Below, one piece after another: positions 6,646-13,777 of a stretch of DNA of 21,855 nucleotides (positions are counted from its first letter, which is position 1; every line of letters starts with the position of its first letter). A program made the position numbers and the translations under genes. The notes below the pieces were generated by a model that was not told where the DNA came from, did no database searches, and saw only the letters and a list, made by a program, of their open reading frames with translations. This stretch comes from Ilumatobacteraceae bacterium (GTDB lineage: Bacteria; Actinomycetota; Acidimicrobiia; Acidimicrobiales; Ilumatobacteraceae). The stretch lies in the NCBI GenBank assembly GCA_025464045.1, contig JAODBQ010000487.1, forward strand, positions 1-21,855, given 5' to 3'.

Positions 6646-6717
6646 TCAGCGCGGGGCGAGGAGGAGGGCGACGGACGGGCGATGTCGCCGGCAACTTCGA
6701 GGTTCTCCACGTTGCAT
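6646..6717 (-). CDS. Predicted 23-residue leader peptide of the Mg operon
   Basis: On the minus strand ATG 6717 opens a 23-codon ORF ending at TGA 6646-6648. The peptide begins MQRGEPRSCRRHRPS and ends VALLLAPR: basic, with Pro at positions 6, 14 and 22 and one Cys. A second in-frame ATG lies at 6723 but falls inside the Shine-Dalgarno. The site AGGAGGTGAT (6731 to 6722) matches the 16S rRNA 3' end over 10 nt at good spacing for ATG 6717, far stronger than any other site in this window, where many genes look leaderless. The stop lies 35 nt before the first attenuator hairpin and 86 nt before the PRC/MgtE_N start. The layout is that of a regulatory leader peptide. A tiny functional protein, or a chance ORF beside a strong purine tract, are the alternatives. 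I do not recognise the peptide. Confidence 0.55.
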   Translation of the reverse strand: MQRGEPRSCRRHRPSVALLLAPR

Positions 6718-6754
6718 CGACATCACCTCCTCCTGCGCACGTCAGCGGCCGCAC

Positions 6755-6760
6755 AGTTTA
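6755..6760 (-). promoter_or_regulatory. Predicted -10 box of the Mg operon leader
   Basis: TAAACT on the minus strand (plus AGTTTA) lies 20 bp upstream of the leader Shine-Dalgarno. It sits in the only AT-rich patch between the CPBP gene and the leader ORF. No clear -35 is visible. Confidence 0.35.
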
Positions 6761-6814
6761 CCCGCTCGACGTGGCGCGATGCCTGTCCTCCAGTCCGCGA
6801 GAACGGCCGCCCGC

Positions 6815-7477
6815 TCAGCGGGGGAAGGCGAGGATCATCAACGTCGACCACGCGAGGTGGGTGGCGATCGGCGCCGCGAGCGCGCCGCTCCACCACCGCT
6901 CGGCGGCGAACACCGCTCCCATCACCACCGCGGCGAGCACCAGCGCGGTGTTGCCGCCAACCGCGGTGACGCCGATGTAGACGACCAGCGCGATGAGGTG
7001 CGTCCTGCGCCTCTGCGACCCGAGTGCGACGACCAGGGCGCCGCGGAAGTACAGCTCCTCCGCCACTGCGTTGACGAGCGCGACCGCGAGCACCGCGGCG
7101 ACCGGCCCGCCGTCGGCCTTGCGGAGGATGCTGTCGATCGGGTCGGCGAGGAAGCTGAAGTGCCGCCCGATCGCCGCTCCTGCGACGAACACGCCGAACA
7201 TCGCCACCCCGATGATCGCGCCGGCTGCCGCCTCGATCTGCCACGACCGACGTTGCGAACCCGTGACCGGTCGCACCACCAGGATCGGCAACGACCACGC
7301 CACCGCGACGAGCAGCGTGACGCCGTAGAACTCCGGGCTGCCCCGCCGCAGGCGCAGCGCGAGGCCGAGCAGGCCGGATCCGATGACCAGCGCGACGACG
7401 ACCACGACCCGGGCCCGGGTCGGGGACAGCCGGCGGACGGACCGCGCTGCCGGCGGCACCGCGGACGGCGCGATCAC
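6815..7477 (-). CDS. CPBP (CAAX protease/bacteriocin-processing-like) intramembrane protein
   Basis: This is a 220-residue membrane protein with several hydrophobic helices (about 23-42, 50-68, 82-104, 126-138, 158-195, 200-217). It contains the family's first motif EExxxR as E140-E-L-Y-F-R145-G and a late His (H207 in THLAWS). The second conserved motif, usually FxxxH, reads VYIGVTAVG here, and the usual HxxxN ends in Ser. The fold is therefore CPBP/ABI, but catalysis is uncertain. Family members are predicted intramembrane glutamic-type proteases related to Rce1, acting on membrane substrates; the target here is unknown. Start GTG 7477 overlaps the TGA of the upstream SDR gene (GTGA), so the two form a coupled operon. 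The gene ends 55 bp before the predicted promoter of the Mg operon. Confidence 0.8.
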   Translation of the reverse strand: MIAPSAVPPAARSVRRLSPTRARVVVVVALVIGSGLLGLALRLRRGSPEFYGVTLLVAVAWSLPILVVRPVTGSQRRSWQIEAAAGAIIGVAMFGVFVAGAAIGRHFSFLADPIDSILRKADGGPVAAVLAVALVNAVAEELYFRGALVVALGSQRRRTHLIALVVYIGVTAVGGNTALVLAAVVMGAVFAAERWWSGALAAPIATHLAWSTLMILAFPR

Positions 7478-8364
7478 GAGCGGTTGCCGGCACCGTCCCG
7501 GCGTCGACGTCGCTCAGCGAGTGCGGCGCGGGCGGCGTCGAGGAACGGCATCGGCCGGTGACCCGCGAGCTCCTCGAGGCGCCGCTCGTTGACGACGACG
7601 GTGTTCGTCATCGAGCCGACGAGGTTGCGCGCCGTCTCCATGTCGACATCGGTGACGAGGCCCAGCCACCGCGACGACAGCGACGGCGACAGCACGGGGA
7701 CCGGCAGGATGTACAGCCGTCGCTGCTGCTCGTGCGCCACGGTGAGCATCATCTCGCGGTAGGAGGTGTCGTCCGGCGCCCCGACGTCGTAGTGGTCGGG
7801 CGGGATCGACTCGTCGAGCGCTGCCGCGAGGAACGCCACGACGTCGTCGAGCGCGATCGGCTGGGTGCGGGTGTTGACCCACTTCGGCGTGATCATCACC
7901 GGCAGCCGCTCGACCAGCTGGCAGAGCACCTCCCACGCGGTGCTCTGGTGGCCGACGACGATGCCCGCGCGCAACGCCACGGTGGGCATTGCCGAGGACA
8001 GGATCTCCTCCACCTCGCGGCGGCTGCGCAGGTGCGCCGACAGCTGATCGCCGTCGTCGCCGAGACCGCCGAGGTAGACGACCCGCCGCAGGCCGCTCGC
8101 GCTGGCCTGCTTGGCGAACGCCGTGGCGCCGGCGGCGTCGTACTCGGCGAAGTCGGCGCGGTCGAGCGAGTGGACGAGGTAGTACGCCGCGTCCGCGGCA
8201 TCGAGCGGACCGGCGAGCGACGCCGGATCACCGACGTCGCCGAACACCTCGCCCTCGCCGTCCGGATGACGGGTCATCACGTCGACCTCATGGCCGGCCG
8301 AGCGCAGCACAGGCACGAGCCGGCGCCCGATGAAGCCCGTCCCACCCGCCACCAGCACGCGCAT
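7474..8364 (-). CDS. NAD(P)-binding atypical SDR (NmrA/YbjT-like epimerase fold)
   Basis: This 296-residue protein has a Rossmann start RVLVAGGTGFIGRRLVPVL with the GGTGFIG dinucleotide motif at about 7-13 and the segment AAYYLVHSLD (about 75) typical of a YYLVHS-containing SDR subgroup. RRVVYLGGLG (about 109) replaces the usual catalytic Ser strand, and ALRAGIVVG (about 145) leads to a small substrate-binding region with QPIALDDVVAFLAAAL. No clear YxxxK is present, so it is an atypical SDR that may bind rather than turn over a nucleotide. The substrate is unknown. I use ATG 8364, which starts directly at the first strand; a GTG at 8403 would add 13 residues. The stop overlaps the GTG of the CPBP membrane protein, so both are expressed together. 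Confidence 0.87.
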   Translation of the reverse strand: MRVLVAGGTGFIGRRLVPVLRSAGHEVDVMTRHPDGEGEVFGDVGDPASLAGPLDAADAAYYLVHSLDRADFAEYDAAGATAFAKQASASGLRRVVYLGGLGDDGDQLSAHLRSRREVEEILSSAMPTVALRAGIVVGHQSTAWEVLCQLVERLPVMITPKWVNTRTQPIALDDVVAFLAAALDESIPPDHYDVGAPDDTSYREMMLTVAHEQQRRLYILPVPVLSPSLSSRWLGLVTDVDMETARNLVGSMTNTVVVNERRLEELAGHRPMPFLDAARAALAERRRRRDGAGNRS

Positions 8365-8689
8365 GCCGACGAGTACCCGTCGGCCGCCGACGACAGACGC
8401 CACGACCGGTGCGCCGTTCCCACGCCGTTCTGACGCTGCGCCCTCAGCGCCGTGCCCGCCCGTGGGACCGGGTCACCACGCTGTGCCCCGGTGCCCACGA
8501 CGGGCGGTGTGCTCGTGACCGGCACGAACCAGAGACGCGCCAGCGGCTCTGCAGATGCGCGAATCCTGCGGCTCGGGGTCAGGCCCCGACGAGCCGGAAG
8601 AAGTCCGCGACCGCAGTTCCGGAGATGGATCGATCCGGGCGGCCGCGCGAGGCCGCCGCTGGTCGCCGCGCGAGGTGTCGCCGGGGTCG
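8365..8689. other. 325-bp intergenic region between esterase end and SDR start
   Basis: No convincing gene is present; open frames here have no ribosome binding site and no recognisable protein. A GC hairpin GGCGGCC/GGCCGCC (8638-8644 with 8651-8657) lies 33 bp past the esterase stop and may terminate it. The rest should carry the promoter of the SDR/CPBP operon, but I found no clear TANNNT box at leaderless distance from 8364. Confidence 0.5.
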
Positions 8690-9655
8690 TCAGGCGAGGA
8701 CGGCGGCGAGCCACTCCTCGAGGTGCAGCCGTGCACGTCGTGCCAGGCGCGAACCGGGCAGCAGCAGATCGAACCCGTGCGGGGCACCGGGGTAGAGGTG
8801 CAGCTCGGTCGGGACGCCGGAACGGTTCAGTCGCGTTGCGTAGTCGATGTCCTCGTCGACGAAACCGTCGAGCGCACCGACGCAGATGAACGTCGGCGGC
8901 AGGCCGGCGACGTCGGTGGCGCGTGCCGCGGCGGCGTAGGACGGCACGTCAGCGGTCCCGTAGCGGTCGCCGAGGTAGCTCGACCAGCCGAACGCGTTCG
9001 ACGCGGGCGGCCAGATCGGGACGTCCCAGCTGCTCGACGGGTTGATCATCCGATCGTCGATCATCGGGTAGATCAGCGCCTGGAACGCGATCGGCAGCTC
9101 CCCGCGATCGCGGGCGAGGAGCGCGAGACCGGCGGCGAGGCACCCGCCGGCGCTGCTGCCGCCGATGCCGACCCGGTCCGTGCGCACGCCGAGCTCGGAC
9201 GCGTGCTCGTGGACCCACTGCAGCGCGGCGTAGCAGTCGTCGAGCGGGCCCGGGTACGGCCGCTCGGGCGCGAGCCCGTAGTCGACGGAGATGCCGACGA
9301 CGCCGAACATCGGGCACCACCGATCGAAGCGCCCGTCGTCGATGAGGTGGGTGCCGGCCACGAGGCCGCCGCCGTGCATCCACACGAGACCGGGCCGCTC
9401 GACGTCCCCAGCGGGGTCGCCTTCGGCACCGACAGCGACGGCGCGGTGCACCCGCACGTGCACGTCCGGGCCGCCGGCGACGGCGATCGTGTGGTCGGTC
9501 CGCGTGACGCGGTCCGAGAGCTGCAGACCCTGCGCCATGCTGACCATCGAGGCGCGCGTCAGCGGCAGCGTGTCGTTGGTCAGCGGAGCGTTGGAGCGCG
9601 GCAGCGTGGCGAGCGCCGCGGCGATCTCCGGGTCCAGCAACGAGGCGACGTTCAT
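8690..9655 (-). CDS. Alpha/beta hydrolase, hormone-sensitive-lipase family esterase
   Basis: This 321-residue hydrolase of esterase family IV has the oxyanion motif HGGG at 94-97 (GLVWMHGGGLVAG), YGLAPERPYPGPLDD after it, and the nucleophile elbow GSSAG at 166-170 with Ser168. Asp263 in GALDGFVDEDIDY and His293 in YPGAPHGFD complete the catalytic triad. Such enzymes hydrolyse short- to medium-chain carboxyl esters; the natural substrate is not predictable. There is no signal peptide, so it is cytoplasmic. ATG 9655 is the natural start, giving an N-terminus with the cap helices usual for this family. The gene is divergent from the crotonase gene. A hairpin at 8638-8657 may act as its terminator. 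Confidence 0.93.
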   Translation of the reverse strand: MNVASLLDPEIAAALATLPRSNAPLTNDTLPLTRASMVSMAQGLQLSDRVTRTDHTIAVAGGPDVHVRVHRAVAVGAEGDPAGDVERPGLVWMHGGGLVAGTHLIDDGRFDRWCPMFGVVGISVDYGLAPERPYPGPLDDCYAALQWVHEHASELGVRTDRVGIGGSSAGGCLAAGLALLARDRGELPIAFQALIYPMIDDRMINPSSSWDVPIWPPASNAFGWSSYLGDRYGTADVPSYAAAARATDVAGLPPTFICVGALDGFVDEDIDYATRLNRSGVPTELHLYPGAPHGFDLLLPGSRLARRARLHLEEWLAAVLA

Positions 9656-9663
9656 CCACGACA

Positions 9664-10749
9664 GTGTGTCCGCTGCCCCGCGCCGCCGTCGATCCGGCCC
9701 GACGTGCGCGACCGTCCGGTGGAGCCGGAGATGTCCCCCGTCGTACGCTGACGCGCATCGATCTGCAGCCCTACGACGCCCGGGTGTTCGCCGAGCTGGT
9801 CCGCTCGCCGTGGGCCGCGGACGTCCTCACCGCGCTCGACGGATCGGCCGCCGTCGTCGTCGACGCCGGCGCCGGCGACCCCCTTCCGCACGTCGGCTCG
9901 CTGCCGATCGTCGTGATCGCGCTCGTCGGCGACATCTCGGTCGAGGACCGCATCGCACTCGTCGGCCACGCCGACGTCGTCGTGCATCGGGACGACCCCT
10001 CGATCGAGGTCCTGCTCGAACGGATCGCGGCGACGCCGATCGCGGCGGTCTCGTTCGCCGTGCTGCTGCGCGGCAACGAGCACCTGCCGGTCGAGCTGGG
10101 GCTCGCCGCGGAATCGGCGGTGTACTCCACCTTGCAGGCGGGGCCGGAGTTCGCCGCATGGCGGGCTGCGACACCTCGACGTCCGCCGAGCCCCGCGGAC
10201 GGCCCGGCCGTTCGGGTCGAGCGCGACGGCAGCACGTTGTCGATCACCCTCGATCGACCGAAGCGGCACAACGCCTACGACGCGGCGATGCGCGACGGCT
10301 TCGTGGAAGCGCTCCAGGCGGGCTTGGACGCGGATGTCTCGAGGATCGTCGTCCGCGGTGCCGGACCGTCGTTCAGCAGCGGTGGCGACCTCGACGAGTT
10401 CGGCACCCGTCCCGACCCGGCGACCGCGCACCTCGTGCGTCTCACCCGCAGCGCGGGCCGGCTGATGCACCGCCTCGCGGCGAAGGTCGAGGTGGAGCTG
10501 CACGGTTGGTGCATCGGCGCGGGCATCGAGCTGCCGGCGTTCGCGACCACCGTCCGCGCCGCCGCGTCGACGTCGATCATGCTTCCCGAGGTCCGCTTCG
10601 GACTCGTGCCGGGAGCTGGTGGCACGGTGAGCCTGCCGTGGCGCATCGGGCGCCAGCGCACCGCGTGGATGGGGTTGACCGGCGCCACGCTCGATGCGGC
10701 GACGGCGCTCGACTGGGGGCTCGTCGACATCGTCGACGAGCGCGCCTGA
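9664..10749 (+). CDS. Enoyl-CoA hydratase/isomerase (crotonase) with N-terminal extension
   Basis: The C-terminal part (about 178-361) is a crotonase fold. It shows LSITLDRPKRHNAYDAAMRDGF, oxyanion-hole segments FSSGGDLDEFG and GWCIGAGIEL, and LPEVRFGLVPGAGGT. The two acidic residues of hydratases are kept (Glu in GAGIEL and in PEVRFG). Such enzymes act on acyl-CoA in fatty-acid or related catabolism. The N-terminal half (about 35-175) is not crotonase. It ends in AAVSFAVLLRGNEHLPVELGLAAESAVYSTLQAGPEFAAWR, a region I recall from other actinobacterial crotonases but cannot name. The start is unresolved: GTG 9664 is the only canonical start keeping the whole N-terminus, yet a TACGCT box at 9744-9749 would place a leaderless start at an ATC codon (9757), and GTG 9784 would cut into the domain. 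An SDR gene follows after 64 bp. Confidence 0.85.
   Translation: MCPLPRAAVDPARRARPSGGAGDVPRRTLTRIDLQPYDARVFAELVRSPWAADVLTALDGSAAVVVDAGAGDPLPHVGSLPIVVIALVGDISVEDRIALVGHADVVVHRDDPSIEVLLERIAATPIAAVSFAVLLRGNEHLPVELGLAAESAVYSTLQAGPEFAAWRAATPRRPPSPADGPAVRVERDGSTLSITLDRPKRHNAYDAAMRDGFVEALQAGLDADVSRIVVRGAGPSFSSGGDLDEFGTRPDPATAHLVRLTRSAGRLMHRLAAKVEVELHGWCIGAGIELPAFATTVRAAASTSIMLPEVRFGLVPGAGGTVSLPWRIGRQRTAWMGLTGATLDAATALDWGLVDIVDERA
9744..9749 (+). promoter_or_regulatory. Possible -10 box of the crotonase gene
   Basis: TACGCT fits TANNNT. It is followed by 7 nt and then ATC GAT CTG in the crotonase frame. The geometry is the same as for metY and the lipoprotein gene, except that the codon is ATC instead of ATG/GTG. 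Confidence 0.3.
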
Positions 10750-10813
10750 GCTCCACCGCCGACCACGCGTCCCGGATGCGACCTGCGCACGGCGATCCTG
10801 CCAACCTGAGCGC

Positions 10814-11596
10814 GTGACCGATCAGGAATACGCACTCCCGAACGCATCGTTCGACCTCACCGGCCAGGTGGCGCTCGTCACCGGTGCCAGCTCCGGTCTC
10901 GGACGCCGTTTCGCCCTCACGCTGGCTGCTGCCGGCGCCCACGTCGTCGCCGCGGCGCGCCGCATCGACAAGCTCGACGACGTCGCCAAGGAGATCAGCG
11001 CCAGCGGCGGCAAGTGCCTGCCCGTGCGGCTCGACGTCACCGACCCCGCCTCGATCATCGAGGCGATCGACGTCGTCGAGGCAGAGGTCGGCACGATCTC
11101 GATCCTCGTCAACAACGCCGGGATCCCGGATGCGCAACGTGCGCACAAGATGTCGCTGGAGCTCGTCGACGCGGTGTTCGACACGAACCTGCGTGGTCCG
11201 TGGCTGCTCGCCACCGAGGTCGCCAAGCGACTGATCGACGCCAAGAAGCCCGGCCGGATCATCAACATCTCGTCGATGGGAGCGTTCAGCTACAACGGCA
11301 TGGGCGCCGCGCTGTACTCGGTCACGAAGGCCGCGGTGAACCGGATGACCGAGGCCCTCGCGGTCGAGTGGGCCCGCTTCGACATCAACGTCAACGGCAT
11401 CGCTCCCGGTGCGTTCTCCTCGGAGATGATGGACGGGATGCTGCAGCGCATCGGCGACATCACCAAGGGCTTCCCCCGCCACCGCCTCGGCGACCCGGCC
11501 CAGCTCGACAGCACGCTGCTGTTCCTCGCCTCGCCGGCCTCCGAGTTCGTCACCGGCACCGTCGTCAAGGTCGACGACGGCCAGGGCTCACGGTGA
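10814..11596 (+). CDS. Classical short-chain dehydrogenase/reductase
   Basis: This 260-residue SDR has the cofactor motif TGASSGLG (23-30), RLDVTD (acidic loop at about 72-77), NNAG (100-103), NISS with catalytic Ser near 154, and Y168-SVT-K172. It has the FabG-like C-terminus NVNGIAPGAFSSEMMDG and GTVVKVDDGQ. It should oxidise or reduce an alcohol/ketone with NAD(P)(H). AARR at the end of beta 2 leans toward NADP(H), but this is weak. Start GTG 10814 gives a natural length; a longer frame upstream has no SDR character. It follows the crotonase gene by 64 bp and its TGA overlaps the GTG of the next gene (GTGA), indicating an operon. Together with a crotonase it may take part in beta-oxidation-like acyl-CoA or other lipid metabolism, but the substrate is unknown. 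Confidence 0.93.
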   Translation: MTDQEYALPNASFDLTGQVALVTGASSGLGRRFALTLAAAGAHVVAAARRIDKLDDVAKEISASGGKCLPVRLDVTDPASIIEAIDVVEAEVGTISILVNNAGIPDAQRAHKMSLELVDAVFDTNLRGPWLLATEVAKRLIDAKKPGRIINISSMGAFSYNGMGAALYSVTKAAVNRMTEALAVEWARFDINVNGIAPGAFSSEMMDGMLQRIGDITKGFPRHRLGDPAQLDSTLLFLASPASEFVTGTVVKVDDGQGSR

Positions 11597-12483
11597 CGGT
11601 GGTGCCCGCGCAGACGCTTCCCGTCGCACGCCGGATCTGGCAGGTCGTCGAGCCGATCGCATCGAGCATCTACTTCGTCCCCGAGGTGCACCGCGCCTAC
11701 GAGAGCCTCGGCTTCGGCGGCCCGAGCCGGGTCGTCGGCAAGATGGAGTACCCGAACATGCAGGCGTACTTCACGAGCCGTGGCGCGCCGCTCGGGCCAC
11801 AGGTCAGCGGCCACCTCGTCGCCGCCGCGTTCGGCGTGTTCAAACGCCCGATGGTCGTCGACGCTGTCGCCGAGGGATGGAAGATCACCGACCAGCCGTC
11901 GGTGCTCGCCGCGCGCGAGCTCGGCGCCACGTCGTCGCTGAAGCGGATGATCGGCGAGTCGCCGGATGGGCTCGGCTGGGCGACGGACGTGCTCAAGCGG
12001 ATGGCCGACGCCGCCACGGGCGAGGGACGCGCGCTGTTCTCCGGCCTGCTGTCGCTCGGCTATCCCGACGACCCGATGGGCGCGTTCTGGCGTGCCGCCG
12101 ACCTCGTGCGCGAGCACCGCGGCGACGGGCACATCGCGGCATGGGTCGACGCCGATCTCGACGCATGCGAGATCGGGCTGCTGACCGATCCGTGGCGCGG
12201 GCAGCCGCTGAAGTCGTGGGTCCGTTCGCGTGGCTGGACCGAGGACGAGCTGGACGCCGGCCTCGACCGGCTGCGCAGCCGCGGCTACCTCGACGGTGAC
12301 GAGCTCACACCCGCCGGCCGTGCGCTGCGCGAGGACATCGAGGTCGCCACCGACCACATGGAGCAGCGAGTCGTGGCCGCCCTCGGCGACGACGCCGACC
12401 GCCTGTTCGAGCTCCTCGACCCCTGGGGCGAACGGGTCATCGCCGCCGGCGGATACCCCGTCCGAGTCACCTGGCCCACCTGA
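11593..12483 (+). CDS. SCO6745 family protein (helical, winged-helix-like C-terminal part)
   Basis: This 296-residue protein starts at GTG 11593 inside the SDR stop (GTGA). It shows features I associate with the actinobacterial SCO6745 family: ARRIWQVVEPIASSIYFVPEVHRAYESLGF near the N-terminus, then YFTSRGAPLGPQVSGHLVAAAFGVFKRPMV, and a later LGYPDDPMGAFWRAADLVREHRGDGHIAAWV. The C-terminal third (about 205-265) reads like a winged helix: GWTEDELDAGLDRLRSRGYLDGDELTPAGRALREDIE, as in MarR-type wings. The family has no assigned biochemical role. A regulator sensing a small molecule, or a protein with a degenerate HTH, are both possible. Coupling to the SDR means it is made together with that enzyme. 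There is no signal peptide or membrane helix. Confidence 0.75.
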   Translation: MTVVPAQTLPVARRIWQVVEPIASSIYFVPEVHRAYESLGFGGPSRVVGKMEYPNMQAYFTSRGAPLGPQVSGHLVAAAFGVFKRPMVVDAVAEGWKITDQPSVLAARELGATSSLKRMIGESPDGLGWATDVLKRMADAATGEGRALFSGLLSLGYPDDPMGAFWRAADLVREHRGDGHIAAWVDADLDACEIGLLTDPWRGQPLKSWVRSRGWTEDELDAGLDRLRSRGYLDGDELTPAGRALREDIEVATDHMEQRVVAALGDDADRLFELLDPWGERVIAAGGYPVRVTWPT

Positions 12484-12553
12484 TCCCCGAGCCCCGGCCG
12501 CGCCTCCGGCCCCGGCCGTAGGCGTCCCCCAGCCCCAACCGGTCATCATCCGA

Positions 12554-12568
12554 CCGAGCGGGGCTCGG
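12554..12568. terminator. Hairpin between convergent SCO6745-family and ssuD genes
   Basis: CCGAGC (12554-12559) and GCTCGG (12563-12568) pair around a GGG loop in the 149-bp convergent gap. Another short GC stem (GGCCG 12496-12500 with CGGCC 12507-12511) lies closer to the SCO6745-family stop. Either could serve both directions. There is no T-tract, so the call is tentative. Confidence 0.35.
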
Positions 12569-12632
12569 CCAGAACATGTCCAGAACGCCCAACCCGCGGC
12601 GCCGGCTCGACAGACGTGAACGGACCGCCCGG

Positions 12633-13763
12633 TCAGCGGGCGCTGAAGGGGGCGTATGCGACGGTGGGGGTCTGGGTCGGCTTCGTCGGCAGCTCCTCCA
12701 CCAGCCCGCGGCGGCGCAGGATCGGCAGGACGCCCTCGCCGAACCAATAGGCCTCCTCGATGTGCGGGTGGCCGGACATGATGAACTCGTCGAAGCCGAG
12801 CTGGTGGTACTCCTCGATCCGGTCGGCGACCTCCTCGTGGCTGCCGACCAGCGTGGTGCCGGCCCCGCCACGGACGAGGCCGTACCCGGCCCACAGGTTC
12901 GGCGACACGACGAGGTCCTCACGCGACCCGAAGTGCAGCGACCGCATCCGTTGCTGGCCGACGGACTCGCTGCGGCTGAGCGAGCGCTGCGCCGTCTCGA
13001 CGAGTCCCGGATCGAGCTGCTCGAGGAACCGCTCCGTCTCGGCCCAGGCGTCCTTCGCGGCGTCCCGGCTGATCGAGTGCAGGCGGATCCCGAACCGCAG
13101 CGCGCGACCCTGCTCCGCGGCGAGCGTGCGCATCCGCTCCAGTCGCGGCGCGACCATCTCCGGCGGCTCGCCCCAGGCGAGGTAGACGTCGACGTGCTTG
13201 GCCGCGACCCGTTCGGCGGCATCCGATGCCCCGCCGAAGTACAGCGGCGTCGGCATCGCGCCACCGCTGATCGTCGCACCCTCGACGTGGTAGTAGCGAC
13301 CCTCGAAGTCGGTGGGCCTCCCGGACAGGGCGCCGCGCAGGACGGTGAGGAACTCGTCGGTGCGGTCGTAGCGCTCGTCATGGTCGAGCCAGTCACCGAA
13401 CCGGCGTTGCTCGGACTGCTCCCCGCCGGTGACGATGTTGAGCAGCAGCCGACCGTCGGAGATGCGCTGGAACGTGGCCGCCTTCTGCGCGGCGAGCGTC
13501 GGGGTGACGGAACCGGGTCGGAAGGCGACGAGGAACTTCAACCGCTTCGTCTCCCGGATCAGCGCCGCAGTGACGAGCCACGCGTCCTCGCACCACGTGC
13601 CCGTCGGCGTGAGCACGCCCTCATAGCCGAGGTGGTCGGCGGCCTGCGCAATCTGCGCGAGGTAGTCGATGGTCGGCGGACGGTGGTGCCCGCCGGGGCC
13701 GAACGGCACCACCGTGCGGCTGTCGCCGGACGTCGGCAGGAACCAGTGGACCTTGATCGTCAT
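12633..13763 (-). CDS. ssuD: Alkanesulfonate monooxygenase, FMNH2-dependent (SsuD-like)
   Basis: This 376-residue LLM-class flavin-dependent monooxygenase is close to E. coli SsuD in length and along its whole sequence: WFLPTSGD at the N-terminus, IAQAADHLGYEGVLTPTGTWCEDAWL, RLKFLVAFRPGSVTPTLAAQKAATF, LYFGGASD, YLAWGEPPEMV, FGIRLH, SVGQQRM, SPNLWAGYGLVRGGAGTTLVG, and SGHPHIEEAYWFGE. The active-site Cys (C58), Arg227 and His229 of SsuD are present. The enzyme cleaves C1-substituted alkanesulfonates with O2 and reduced FMN to aldehyde plus sulfite, a sulfur-starvation function. No ssuE flavin reductase and no SsuABC transporter lie in the window. The gene is 14 bp downstream of an Fe/2OG oxygenase and probably in the same transcript. 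ATG 13763 matches the family N-terminus. A related sulfone monooxygenase (SfnG-like) is a weaker alternative. Confidence 0.93.
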   Translation of the reverse strand: MTIKVHWFLPTSGDSRTVVPFGPGGHHRPPTIDYLAQIAQAADHLGYEGVLTPTGTWCEDAWLVTAALIRETKRLKFLVAFRPGSVTPTLAAQKAATFQRISDGRLLLNIVTGGEQSEQRRFGDWLDHDERYDRTDEFLTVLRGALSGRPTDFEGRYYHVEGATISGGAMPTPLYFGGASDAAERVAAKHVDVYLAWGEPPEMVAPRLERMRTLAAEQGRALRFGIRLHSISRDAAKDAWAETERFLEQLDPGLVETAQRSLSRSESVGQQRMRSLHFGSREDLVVSPNLWAGYGLVRGGAGTTLVGSHEEVADRIEEYHQLGFDEFIMSGHPHIEEAYWFGEGVLPILRRRGLVEELPTKPTQTPTVAYAPFSAR

Positions 13764-13777
13764 CGCTGCCCGCCCGG

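Noticed and set aside
6560..6760. M-box magnesium riboswitch upstream of the PRC/MgtE_N gene
   Set aside because: I do not see the conserved M-box core or its long multi-helix layout. The space is filled by a short ORF and two simple hairpins.
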